Shown: positions 13,660 to 25,145 of the stretch, piece by piece
Numbering within the stretch: position 1 is the first letter of the stretch
Layout: every line of letters begins with the position of its first letter
Origin: Panulirus ornatus
Taxonomy: Eukaryota; Arthropoda; Malacostraca; Decapoda; Palinuridae
DNA: 64,000 nt
Reading direction: 5' to 3'
Assembly: GCF_036320965.1 (NCBI RefSeq)
Contig: NC_092271.1
Coordinates: 29,888,536-29,952,535 of the forward strand
Translations under genes and position numbers: made by a program
Notes under the pieces: generated by a model
Seen by the model: the letters and a program-made list of their open reading frames with translations, nothing else
What the model was told of the DNA's origin: nothing
The model's database searches: none

Positions 13660-13788
13660 TTGTCATGGGCAGAAGCCCCTCACCTGCTGGGCCATGACCT
13701 CCTACTATGACAGCGAGCTGGACGCAGGCGACAGACTGGGTCATTCCTCCATCGGCTATAGACTTGGTGGGCAGCGCCCTGACGCCCG
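13660..13788 (+). other. Weak candidate coding exon abutting a minisatellite
   Basis: A GC-rich stretch reads openly from about 13667 as CWAMTSYYDSELDAGD, continuing RLGHSSIGYRLGGQRP, until a TGA in the first unit of the 19-bp array. It follows an AG (TCATGGGCAG) that could be a 3' splice site. Composition looks more codon-like than its surroundings, but no domain is recognised and no confirmed donor exists. It may be chance. Confidence 0.15.
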
Positions 13789-14435
13789 AGGTACACCCTG
13801 ACGCCCGAGGTACACCCTGACGCCCGAGGTACACCCTGACGCCCGAGGTACACCCTGACGCCAGTGGTACATCCTGACCCCCGTGGTACACCCTGGCGCC
13901 CGAGGCACACCTTGACGCCCGAGGTACACCCTGACGCCCGAGGTACACCCTGACGCCAGTGGTACATCCTGACCCCCGTGGTACACCCTGGCGCCCGAGG
14001 CACACCTTGACGCCCGAGGTACACCCTGACGCCGGTGGTACATCCTGACCCCCGTGGTACACCCTGACGCCCGAGGTACACCCTGACGCCCGAGGTACAC
14101 CCTGACGCCCGAGGTACACCCTGACGCCAGTGGTACATCCTGACCCCCGTGGTACACCCTGGCGCCCGAGGCACACCTTGACGCCCGAGGTACACCCTGA
14201 CGCCAGTGGTACATCCTGACCCCCGTGGTACACCCTGACGCCCGAGGTACACCCTGACGCCCGAGGTACACCCTGACGCCCGAGGTACATCCTGACCCCC
14301 GTGGTACACCCTGACGCCCGAGGTACACCCTGATGCCAGTGGTACACCCTGACGCCCGAGGTACACCCTGACGCCCTAGGTACACCCTGACGCCCTAGGT
14401 ACACCCTGACGCCCGAGGTACACCTTGACGCCCGT
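13777..14435. repeat. 19-bp minisatellite with higher-order structure, about 35 copies
   Basis: The base unit is GGTACACCCTGACGCCCGA (19 bp). Variant units (GCCAGTGGTACATCC, CACCCTGGCGCCCG, GCACACCTTG) recur in fixed order, giving blocks of four or five units (about 76-95 bp) from about 13855 to 14330. Open frames of up to 252 aa on the minus strand are products of the repeat. Confidence 0.96.
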
Positions 14436-15170
14436 GTTATAATACATTTGTTCTACTGGAATGATATCAGCCAGATGAACAGCTGACACCGGGAGGTACT
14501 GGCAAACCGGAGGGAGTCAGTGCACAGAGTCTGGGAAGATTAGAAAACCACTTTATATATAAACCTGGAGATGTGAGCACCTCCCGTCACCTGGTCGCCT
14601 CCCACACAAGTGGCCACACTGGGAAGCCTTACTATCGGCAAACTGGAGCCCAGCACAATAACTGCCAGGTCCTGTATGACGGGTGACAGCATGACACAAG
14701 AAGGGACATACAAAAGAAATATCCGACCGAGAGGAAATGTTTTGATGTGGATTGAAAATATCAGTCATACATCAGGAGTGAAGCAAGTGAAGGTATCATT
14801 AACTCCTTGATCACAACGGTGCGGTCCGGCAACCTGTCAGAAGCAACAGAAGTACCAACACAGCAGAACTAGGAGTACCAACAGTACGAACAGAAGTACC
14901 ACACCGCAGTATTAGGAGTACCAGCACAGCAGCACCAGGAATGACGACACAACATCGACATGAATGCCAATACTAGCTGGCGTAACAACACAGCATCATT
15001 AGCAGGAATGCCACACGGCAGCAACAGTAATTCCAACACAACAGTAGCAGCAGAGGTATCAACACTGCAGCAGCAGTACAATCACAACAGAAGGAGTACT
15101 ACCACAGCAGCGGCACCACAGGAAACTTCAGGAAGTTATAAATCAACGAAAGTTTGGATGAAATTATAAC
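14436..15170. other. Anonymous sequence with an AAC/AGC-rich stretch
   Basis: No gene recognised. From about 14835 to 15115 the DNA is built of loosely repeated CAGCA, AACAG and GAGTACCA words, a decayed low-complexity region. Confidence 0.55.
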
Positions 15171-15376
15171 TCCTGAGACCTGTGGTGCTGCAGGCCAGAC
15201 CCTGAGACCTGTGGTACTGCAGGCCAGACCCTGAGACCTGTGGTGCTGCAAGCGAGACCCTGAGACCTGTGGTGCTGCAAGCGAGACCCTGAGACCTGTG
15301 GTGCTGCAAGCGAGACCCTGAGACCTGTGGTGCTGCAAGCCAGACCCTGAGACCTGTGGTGCTACAGGCCAGACCC
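15171..15376. repeat. 29-bp minisatellite, about 7 copies
   Basis: Tandem 29-bp units with the core CTGAGACCTGTGGTGCTGCA. Two forms differ by GCGAGACC versus GCCAGACC and are grouped in the centre and at the ends respectively. Confidence 0.95.
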
Positions 15377-16819
15377 TCGCCTTCAGAACTTTGTAATCAC
15401 ACTGCAGGGCAGGCGTCTGGGGAGTGTCAGCATCAAACATTCAGGATAAACAACATGAAATTATCGAGGGATCCTTTGCCCTGATGAGCGACTAACCCCT
15501 CGCCCTCTGGAATGTGATATACCACGGTGATCCTTCCCGTCTAGCTTGACCTTTAACCCCTGACCTCAAAGATCTTCCTCCAAGACTGACAAACTTGATA
15601 TAATTTTCATATGTCTTCAGTGTCTTTTGATACAGAAAAAGGAATGATCTCTGCAGCCAGCAACAAACATTAACAAAATAATGTCTTCGTCAGACCAGAA
15701 CTGCTTCACAAGTGTCTGAAAAGACTGACACAAGTAGTTTGTCTGCTGTACAAGGACATGATGTGAACATTCTGCTTGCTTGGGATAAGGAAGGTCCATA
15801 TATGATTACGAAGAGCAACTACTTAACAAGGAAGTCAGTTTTAGATCTCGACCTGATAGGTTGACTGATGCTTCGCCACATAACGTTCACCTGTAGCCAG
15901 GACCCCACCTTCCTGGTGGAGGTGCTCTGGCATACCTCTGTGTCAAGTGGCAGGTGCTCCGCCCTCCTACACCACTCACACTGGTCCACTGTTTTGCAGC
16001 TCTGGTAGAAACAAAAATTGTCCCCCACAATATAACGAAAATTGTCCCCCACAATATAACGAGTGTTTGTTTATGTTGACTTATATATGAATTGTCATTA
16101 TACGTACGAGTGGTGGTAGTAGCAGTAGCGGTAGTTGTAGTAGTGGTGGTGGTAGTAGTAGTGCTAGTAGTAGCAGTAGTAGTAGTAGCAGTAGTAGTAG
16201 TAGTTGCTTATTAGCAATTGTGTACTATCTTTATCGGACGTCACTTTGTAAGAACTGTATGAATATGTGAGTAGTCATTACAAAGTTGTAGTAAAAATAA
16301 TGATATATATCTGCTGTATTGGGTTGTAACATCAGTAGAGAAGTAACCATCAGATGCAGGAGGACAAGGTAAGGCAGACAAGAGACAAGTAAAAATTTTA
16401 CTGAAGCATTAAAATGATCCAAGATAGTTTCCTGTATAATTCTACGTTCGCACCGGCCCATATTTCACTACGTTCCTGGGGCTGCTGTCTGGTTGCTGTC
16501 CCCGACGTAAACACGTGACTCGCCCGGGACACACAACACCTGTACATGTGTGCCAAGATAACTCATGGGATCTACTGACCTCCTCACCTGATCACCATAC
16601 ACTGTTCTCTCCGTATTATTTTTTCATATCGTTTTCTGTGTTCTAGGGAGAAGTTTTGAGGCTCACGTATATTGTATTCTCAGCAGATAAAAATTCATTA
16701 CTAAAAGAACATGTTACCTTCTTAAACAATACATGGCGACCCAACTGAAGCATCATCTTACACAAGATGCGGCTGGAGCAAAACGTATACTTGAGAACCA
16801 TGGCGAACTTTATGCTGAA
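15377..16819. other. Anonymous sequence with a direct repeat and an AGT-rich tract
   Basis: Holds a perfect 24-bp direct duplication at about 16014-16061 containing AATTGTCCCCCACAATATAA, and a trinucleotide region rich in AGT/AGC units at 16106-16204. No coding sequence recognised. Confidence 0.6.
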
Positions 16820-16930
16820 GGACCACCTGAAGCAAACGTTGTACTCAAGAACCAGCTGAAGTAAACGTTGTACTCAAGAACCAGCTGAAGTAAACGTTGT
16901 ACTCAAGAACCAGCTGAAGTAAACGTTTTG
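16820..16930. repeat. 29-bp minisatellite, 3-4 copies
   Basis: Tandem units of 29 bp with the core ACCAGCTGAAGTAAACGTTG. The first unit is diverged (ACCACCTGAAGCAAACG). Confidence 0.9.
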
Positions 16931-17660
16931 ACTTGGAAAAGTAACTCGTAAGAAAGAGGGACAAGGGAAACTCTCCAGGCCAGACATTACCCTTTAACGT
17001 CTTCGCCAGACAAGGTTGATAATGGGTGGAGATGGCGGGCCATATCTGGTCTCCTGTGGGGAAATGAGAAACTCACTTCTGACACAACCAGGAGACCAAC
17101 TTACTTTACTTGTGGTCCCAGACGCACAGTTATGAATATATTATATTCTCGTTCACACACGAACGATATATGGACAATAATATCTGAACCTACGTAAGGA
17201 GGTTATCTCACCTGATGCCTAGTGAGGAATTAGTGAACATATCTTACGTAATCTGAAGGTAAGAACAGTTCACTGTAGAGCGACGGCAGTAGGGTAGGGC
17301 CTGCCGCCAGAGACCTTCTTCACCACACATTGTGATGATGAAGGAAATTACACGAATCTTTAACGCTGTGAGACCCCCCCCCCCCACCCCCGTCCTCTGT
17401 CTCCCTCCCGGTTTTTGTGCTCGCGTCTTACGTCTTTTCTCTCCCTCTCTCACACCAGCACCAAGATCCTCCACCCCTCCTGCTTCTGCACTAGACTTTC
17501 TCATCTCTTCCACTTCTACCCTCAGTCTGCATTCCCTGTCGCTCTTACCCTCCCTCTTCCGCCCCAGTAATTGCTACTCTCACTCTTGTACTCTTTCTTC
17601 GCCTTCTTTCACCTCCCCCACTTTCATCTCCTCACGCACCCACCATAGACCTCCCCACCC
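16931..17660. other. Anonymous sequence with a C-run
   Basis: No gene recognised. A run of C (with one A) lies at 17373-17390, and the right third is strongly pyrimidine-rich on the plus strand. Confidence 0.5.
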
Positions 17661-20600
17661 TACATGATGAGCCAGCTGCTGGGGTGGTCTGCATGATGAG
17701 CCAGCTGCTGGGGTGGTCTGCATGATGAGCCAGCTGCTGGGGTGGTCTGCATGATGAGCCAGCTGCTGGGTTGGTCTACATGATGAGCCAGCTGCTGGGG
17801 TGGTCTGCATGATGAGCCAGCTGCTGGGTTGGTCTACATGATGAGCCAGCTGCTGGGGTGGTCTGCATGATGAGCCAGCTGCTGGGTTGGTCTACATGAT
17901 GAGCCAGCTGCTGGGGTGGTCTGCATGATGAGCCAGCTGCTGGGGTGGTCTGCATGATGAGCCAGCTGCTGGGTTGGTCTGCATGATGAGCCAGCTGCTG
18001 GGTTGGTCTACATGATGAGCCAGCTGCTGGGGTGGTCTGCATGATGAGCCAGCTGCTGGGTTGGTCTACATGATGAGCCAGCTGCTGGGGTGGTCTGCAT
18101 GATGAGCCAGCTGCTGGGTTGGTCTACATGATGAGCCAGCTGCTGGGGTGGTCTGCATGATGAGCCAGCTGCTGGGTTGGTCTGCATGATGAGCCAGCTG
18201 CTGGGGTGGTCTGCATGATGAGCCAGCTGCTGGGTTGGTCTGCATGATGAGCCAGCTGCTGGGGTGGTCTGCATGATGAGCCAGCTGCTGGGTTGGTCTG
18301 CATGATGAGCCAGCTGCTGGGGTGGTCTGCATGATGAGCCAGCTGCTGGGTTGGTCTACATGATGAGCCAGCTGCTGGGTTGGTCTACATGATGAGCCAG
18401 CTGCTGGGTTGGTCTGCATGATGAGCCAGCTGCTGGGTTGGTCTGCATGATGAGCCAGCTGCTGGGTTGGTCTGCATGATGAGCCAGCTGCTGGGGTGGT
18501 CTGCATGATGAGCCAGCTGCTGGGGTGGTCTGCATGATGAGCCAGCTGCTGGGGTGGTCTGCATGATGAGCCAGCTGCTGGGGTGGTCTGCATGATGAGC
18601 CAGCTGCTGGGTTGGTCTACATGATGAGCCAGCTGCTGGGTTGGTCTACATGATGAGCCAGCTGCTGGGTTGGTCTACATGATGAGCCAGCTGCTGGGTT
18701 GGTCTACATGATGAGCCAGCTGCTGGGTTGGTCTGCATGATGAGCCAGCTGCTGGGTTGGTCTACATGATGAGCCAGCTGCTGGGTTGGTCTGCATGATG
18801 AGCCAGCTGCTGGGGTGGTCTGCATGATGAGCCAGCTGCTGGGTTGGTCTGCATGATGAGCAGCTGCTGGGGTGGTCTGCATGATGAGCAGCTGCTGGGG
18901 TGGTCTGCATGATGAGCCAGCTGCTGGGGTGGTCTGCATGATGAGCCAGCTGCTGGGTTGGTCTACATGATGAGCCAGCTGCTGGGTTGGTCTACATGAT
19001 GAGCCAGCTGCTGGGGTGGTCTGCATGATGAGCCAGCTGCTGGGGTGGTCTGCATGATGAGCCAGCTGCTGGGTTGGTCTACATGATGAGCCAGCTGCTG
19101 GGTTGGTCTACATGATGAGCCAGCTGCTGGGGTGGTCTGCATGATGAGCCAGCTGCTGGGTTGGTCTACATGATGAGCCAGCTGCTGGGTTGGTCTACAT
19201 GATGAGCCAGCTGCTGGGTTGGTCTGCATGATGAGCCAGCTGCTGGGTTGGTCTGCATGATGAGCCAGCTGCTGGGGTGGTCTGCATGATGAGCCAGCTG
19301 CTGGGGTGGTCTGCATGATGAGCCAGCTGCTGGGTTGGTCTGCATGATGAGCCAGCTGCTGGGGTGGTCTGCATGATGAGCCAGCTGCTGGGTTGGTCTA
19401 CATGATGAGCCAGCTGCTGGGTTGGTCTACATGATGAGCCAGCTGCTGGGGTGGTCTGCATGATGAGCCAGCTGCTGGGTTGGTCTACATGATGAGCCAG
19501 CTGCTGGGTTGGTCTACATGATGAGCCAGCTGCTGGGTTGGTCTGCATGATGAGCCAGCTGCTGGGTTGGTCTGCATGATGAGCCAGCTGCTGGGTTGGT
19601 CTGCATGATGAGCCAGCTGCTGGGGTGGTCTGCATGATGAGCCAGCTGCTGGGGTGGTCTGCATGATGAGCCAGCTGCTGGGTTGGTCTGCATGATGAGC
19701 CAGCTGCTGGGTTGGTCTACATGATGAGCCAGCTGCTGGGTTGGTCTACATGATGAGCCAGCTGCTGGGGTGGTCTGCATGATGAGCCAGCTGCTGGGTT
19801 GGTCTACATGATGAGCCAGCTGCTGGGGTGGTCTGCATGATGAGCCAGCTGCTGGGGTGGTCTGCATGATGAGCCAGCTGCTGGGGTGGTCTGCATGATG
19901 AGCCAGCTGCTGGGGTGGTCTGCATGATGAGCCAGCTGCTGGGGTGGTCTGCATGATGAGCCAGCTGCTGGGGTGGCCTGCATGTTGAGCCAGCTGCTGG
20001 GTTGGTCTACATGATGAGCCAGCTGCTGGGGTGGTCTGCATGATGAGCCAGCTGCTGGGGTGGTCTGCATGATGAGCCAGCTGCTGGGGTGGTCTGCATG
20101 ATGAGCCAGCTGCTGGGTTGGTCTGCATGATGAGCCAGCTGCTGGGTTGGTCTGCATGATGAGCCAGCTGCTGGGGTGGTCTGCATGATGAGCCAGCTGC
20201 TGGGTTGGTCTACATGATGAGCCAGCTGCTGGGGTGGTCTGCATGATGAGCCAGCTGCTGGGTTGGTCTACATGATGAGCCAGCTGCTGGGTTGGTCTAC
20301 ATGATGAGCCAGCTGCTGGGGTGGTCTGCATGATGAGCCAGCTGCTGGGTTGGTCTACATGATGAGCCAGCTGCTGGGTTGGTCTACATGATGAGCCAGC
20401 TGCTGGGGTGGTCTGCATGATGAGCCAGCTGCTGGGTTGGTCTACATGATGAGCCAGCTGCTGGGGTGGTCTGCATGATGAGCCAGCTGCTGGGGTGGTC
20501 TGCATGATGAGCCAGCTGCTGGGTTGGTCTACATGATGAGCCAGCTGCTGGGTTGGTCTGCATGATGAGCCAGCTGCTGGGGTGGTCTGCATGATGAGCC

Positions 20601-21312
20601 AGCTGCTGGGGTGGTCTGCATGATGAGCCAGCTGCTGGGTTGGTCTACATGATGAGCCAGCTGCTGGGTTGGTCTACATGATGAGCCAGCTGCTGGGGTG
20701 GTCTGCATGATGAGCCAGCTGCTGGGGTGGTCTGCATGATGAGCCAGCTGCTGGGTTGGTCTGCATGATGAGCCAGCTGCTGGGTTGGTCTGCATGATGA
20801 GCCAGCTGCTGGGTTGGTCTACATGATGAGCCAGCTGCTGGGGTGGTCTGCATGATGAGCCAGCTGCTGGGTTGGTCTACATGATGAGCCAGCTGCTGGG
20901 GTGGTCTGCATGATGAGCCAGCTGCTGGGTTGGTCTACATGATGAGCCAGCTGCTGGGTTGGTCTGCATGATGAGCCAGCTGCTGGGTTGGTCTACATGA
21001 TGAGCCAGCTGCTGGGGTGGTCTGCATGATGAGCCAGCTGCTGGGGTGGTCTGCATGATGAGCCAGCTGCTGGGGTGGTCTGCATGATGAGCCAGCTGCT
21101 GGGGTGGTCTGCATGATGAGCCAGCTGCTGGGTTGGTCTACATGATGAGCCAGTTTCGGGGTTGGGCTGCATGATGACCCAGCTGCGGGGGTGGTCTGCT
21201 TGATGACCCCAGCTCGGGGTTGGCCCTGCTTGATGGCCACCCTGCGGGGGTGGTCTGCATGATGAGCCAGCTGCTGGGGTGGCCTGCATGTTGAGCCAGC
21301 TGCTGGGTTGGC
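17661..21312. repeat. 29-bp minisatellite, about 126 copies, with an E-box in nearly every unit
   Basis: The unit is ATGATGAGCCAGCTGCTGGG followed by G/T, TGGTCT, G/A and C. The 29-bp period gives a 87-bp (29-codon) cycle, which explains the many similar open frames on the minus strand. Each unit has CAGCTG, an E-box and PvuII site. Two positions vary and I see three of the four combinations. Two adjacent units near 18860-18895 lack one base of GCCAG. The final units (21151-21270) are much more diverged than all others. Confidence 0.98.
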
Positions 21313-21579
21313 CATACGGGTCACACATACAAGGTACCAAAGGATTTTTTGAAAGACAAGCGGTGGTTGTAATTACTTGTTTGTACTGTACAGGGAGGTA
21401 GTTCTACACTAGTGGAGCCCCATCTGTTATACTGTACGGGGAAGTAGTCGTAGGGTTTTATTTTTCTGTACTATCATACAGTTTCCTAAACCTCTGTATG
21501 CCGTGCAACTCACTGACTCAAACCTTAGTTTATCGACAGCTGATGTACTATAAAAGTAAGTACTTCTCTACCCCTTTCC
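21313..21579. other. Anonymous sequence right of the 29-bp array
   Basis: Contains a short degenerate duplication built on ACTGTACAGGGAGGTAGT at about 21386 and a similar phrase at about 21431. No gene seen. Confidence 0.5.
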
Positions 21580-21954
21580 AAAAAACAATAGAAATTATCA
21601 TGTTTTTGGTTTTTATTTTTTTCCCTCTTCTCTTCACTGTCTACGTATAACTATTTTTGTAACCTAGTTTTTAAAAACCCTTAAAAGGGTTTGTGATATA
21701 TTTTTTTTTTATTTAAATTTAAAAATTTTTAAATTTATTTATAAAAATTTATTTTTTTGATATTTTATTATTTAGATTAAAAAAGTAAATATTATTAAGG
21801 AAAATTAAAATTAATTTAATATTAAAAATTTTTTAATTAAATTTAATATATTTATATTTTTTATAATTAATATTATTAATATAATATAAATATAATTTAA
21901 TATAAATATTTTATTTAAAATTCATCCCATTACTTATTATTTATTTATTAAATT
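21580..21954. repeat. Extremely A/T-rich, degenerate block
   Basis: From about 21690 to 21920 there is almost no G or C; words such as TTTAAATT, AATATTA and TATTTATA recur without a fixed period. It occupies the place where the other LINE-A copies have a perfect (AT)n tract, immediately beyond the LINE-A 3' tail. It may be a decayed AT tract or poorly resolved consensus sequence. Confidence 0.7.
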
Positions 21955-24730
21955 TTTCTTTGTCGCTGCCCCACCGTCAGCGAGGTAGCGCAAGGAAAAA
22001 AGACGAAAGAAAGGCCCAACCCACCCCCCATTCACATTTTAATTTTACATACACTCCACACACGCAAATAAAAAATACCATACATCTCAACGTAAAACAT
22101 ATATATTTCACAACAGAAATATAATATATACACATGTACAAATTTATACTTCTGCCTTTATTCATTCCCCTCGCCACCCCGCCACACATAAAAAAACAAC
22201 CCCCTCCCCCCAAATGCGCTCGAGGTAGCGCTAAGAAAAGACAGCAAAGGCCACTCTCGTTCACATTCAATCTCTAGCTGTCATGTAATAATGCAACGAA
22301 ACCACAGCTCCCTTTCCACATCCAGGCCCCACAGAACTTTCCTGGGTTACCCCAGACGCCTCACATGCCCTGGTTCAATCCATTGACAGCACTTCGGCCC
22401 CGGTATACCACATCGTTCCAATTCACTTTATTCCTTGCCCTCCTTTCACCCTCCTGTATGTTCAAGCCCCGACCACTCAAAATCTTTTTCACTCCATCTT
22501 TCCACCTCCAATTTGGTCTCCCACTTCTCGTTTCCTCCACCTCTGATACATACATCCTCTTGGTCAATCTTTCCTCACTCATTCTCCATGTGACCAAACC
22601 ATTTCAAAACACTATCTTCTGCTTTCTCAACCACACTCTTTTTATTACCACACATCTCTCTTACCCTATCATTACTTACTCGATCAAACCACCTTACACC
22701 ACATATTGTCATCAAACATCTAATTTCCAGCACATCCACTCTCATCCTCACAACTCTATCCATAGCCCACGCCTCGCAACCATATAACATTGTTGGAACC
22801 ACTATTCCTTCAAACATACCCATTTTTGCTTTCCGAGATAATTTTCTCGACTTTCACTCATTCTTCAACGCTCCCAGAACTTTCGCCCCCTCCCCACCCT
22901 ATGATTCACTTCCGCTTCCATGGTTCCATCCGCTGCCAAATCCACTCCCAGATATCTAAAACACTTTACTTCCTCCAGTTTTTCTCCATTCAAACTTACC
23001 TCCCAATTGACTTGTCCCTCAACCCTACTGTACCTAATAACCTTGCTCTTATTCACATTTACTCTCAGCTTTCTTCTTTCACATACTTTGCCAAACTCAG
23101 TCACCAGCTTCTGCAGTTTCTCACACGAATTATACACCAGCGCTGTATCATCAGCAAATAACAACTGACTCTCTTCCCAAGCTCTCTCATCCACCACAGA
23201 CTGCAAAACTCTTGCATTCACCTCCCTAACAATCCCATCCATAAACAAATTAAACAACCATGGAGACATCACGCACCCCTGCCGCAAACCTACATTCACT
23301 GAGAACCAATCACTTTCCTCTCTTCCTACACGTACACATGCCTTACATCCTAAATAAAACTTTTCACTGCTTCTAACAAATTGTCTCCCACACCATATAT
23401 TCTTAATACCTTCCACAGCGCATCTCTATCAACTCTATCATATGCCTTCTCCAGATCCATAAAGGCTACATACAAATCCATTTGCTTTTCTAAGTATTTC
23501 TCACATACATTTTTCAAAGCAAACACCTGATCCACACATCCCCTACCACTTCTGAAACCACACTGCTCTTCCCCAATCTGATGCTCTGTACATGCTTTCA
23601 CCCTCTCAATCAATACCCTCCCATATAATTTACCAGGAATACTCAACAAACTTATACCTCTGTAATTTGAGCACTCACTTTTAACCTCTGTCTTTGTACA
23701 ATGGCACTATGCAAGCATTCCGCCAATCCTCAGGCACCTCACCATGAGTCATATATACATTAAATAACCTTACCAACCAGTCAACAATACAGTCACCCCC
23801 TTTTTTTAATAAATTCCACTGCAATAGCATCCAAACCTGCTGCCTTGCCGGCTTTCATCTTCCGCAAAGCTTTTACTACCTCTTCCCTGTTTACCAAATC
23901 ATTTTCACTAACCCTCTCACTTTGCAAGCCACCTCGACCAAAACACCCTATATCTGCCATTCTATCATCAAGCACATTCAAGAAACCTTCAAAATACTCA
24001 CTCCATCTCCTTCTCACATCACCACTACTTGTTATCACCTCCCCATCAGCCCCCATCACTGAAGTTCCCATTGATTCCCTTGTCTTACGCACTTTATTTA
24101 CCTCCTTCCAAAACATCTTTTTATTCTCCCTAAAATTCAATGATACTCTCTCACCCCAACTCTCATTTGCCCTCTTTTTTACCTCTTGCACCTTTCTCTT
24201 GACCTCCTGCCTCTTTCTTTTATACGTCTCCCAGTCATTTGCATTATTTCCCTGCAAAAATCGTCCAAATGCCTCTCACTTCTCTTTGACTAATAATCTT
24301 ACTGCTTCATCCCACCACTCATTACCCTTTCTAATCTGCCCACCTCCCACGCTTCTCGTGCCCAAGCATCTTTTGCGCAAGCCATCACTGCTTCCCTAAA
24401 TACATTCCATTCCTCCCCTGCTCCCCTTACTCCCTTTGTTCTCACCTTTTTCCATTCTATGTTCAGTCTCTCCTGGTACTTCCTCACACAAGTCTCCTTC
24501 CCAAGCTCACTTACTATCACCACTCTTTTCACCCCAACATTCTCTCTTCTTTTCTGAAAACCCCTACAAATCTTCACCTTCGCCCCCACGAGATAATGAT
24601 CAGACATACCTCCAGTTGCACCTCTCAGAACATTAACATCCAAAAGCCTCTCTTTCGCACGCCTATCAATTAACACATAATCCAATAACGCTCTCTGGCC
24701 ATCTCTCCTACTTACATACGTATACTTATG
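21955..24730 (-). mobile_element. LINE-A copy (host of a nested insertion), 3' part
   Basis: The longest LINE-A copy in the window. Reading on the minus strand from 24730 are the end of the APE endonuclease (SDHYLVGAKVKI, with the catalytic SDH), a linker (KYQERLNIEWKKVR), a basic coiled region (QGNNANDWETYKRKRQEVKR), RT and C-terminal region, then the 3' UTR ending near 21955. The frame is broken several times: RT pieces at 23793-24257, 23350-23649 and 22865-23416, and C-terminal pieces at 22575-22823 and 22361-22597. Its 5' part continues at 26422-26521 beyond the nested copy. The first ~250 bp of its 3' UTR (21955-22200) carry many more differences than the rest. Confidence 0.92.
24299..24730 (-). 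pseudogene. LINE-A endonuclease C-terminus and linker
   Basis: Residues after the join with the nested element read SRRDGQRALLDYVLIDRRAK, with a later MSDHYLVGAKVKI segment. D-Y-V-L-I-D and S-D-H are hallmarks of the C-terminal half of APE-type endonucleases of non-LTR elements. The open frame starts artificially inside the 3' UTR of the nested copy (24859) and crosses its poly-A, so the first ~48 residues are chimeric and not part of the endonuclease. Confidence 0.75.
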
Positions 24731-24935
24731 TTTTTTTTTTTTTTTTTTATTATACTTTGTCGCTGTCTCCCGCGTTTGCGAGGTAGCGCAAGGAAACAGA
24801 CGAAAGAAAAGGCCCAGCCCCCCCCATACACATGTATATACATACGTCCACACACGCAAATATACATACCTACACAGCTTTCCATGGTTTACCCCAGACG
24901 CTTCACATGCCTTGATTCAATCCACTGACAGCACG

Positions 24936-25145
24936 TCAACCCCGGTATACCACATCGCTCCAATTCACTCTATTCCTTGCCCTCCTTTCACCCTCCTGCA
25001 TGTTCAGGCCCCGATCACACAAAATCTTTTTCACTCCATCTTTCCACCTCCAATTTGGTCTCCCTCTTCTCCTCGTTCCCTCCACCTCCGACACATATAT
25101 CCTCTTGGTCAATCTTTCCTCATTCTCTCCATGTGCCCAAACCAC
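24936..25145 (-). pseudogene. LINE-A C-terminal tail, out of frame with the RT
   Basis: Encodes the family's C-terminus: EERLTKRIYVSEVEG, then RPNWRWKDGVKKIL and NRVNWSDVVYRG before the stop. The same tail is seen in the copies at 6863-7333, 22361-22597 and 52284-52529. Here it is separated from the RT frame by a small deletion. Confidence 0.8.

Noticed and set aside
13646..14404. 252-aa minus-strand open frame
   Set aside because: Translation of the 19-bp minisatellite.
17661..21312. Many long minus-strand open frames (up to 262 aa, repeated QTTPAAGSSCRP-type peptides)
   Set aside because: They come from a 29-bp tandem repeat whose frames cycle every 87 bp; no start context, introns or domain support a protein.
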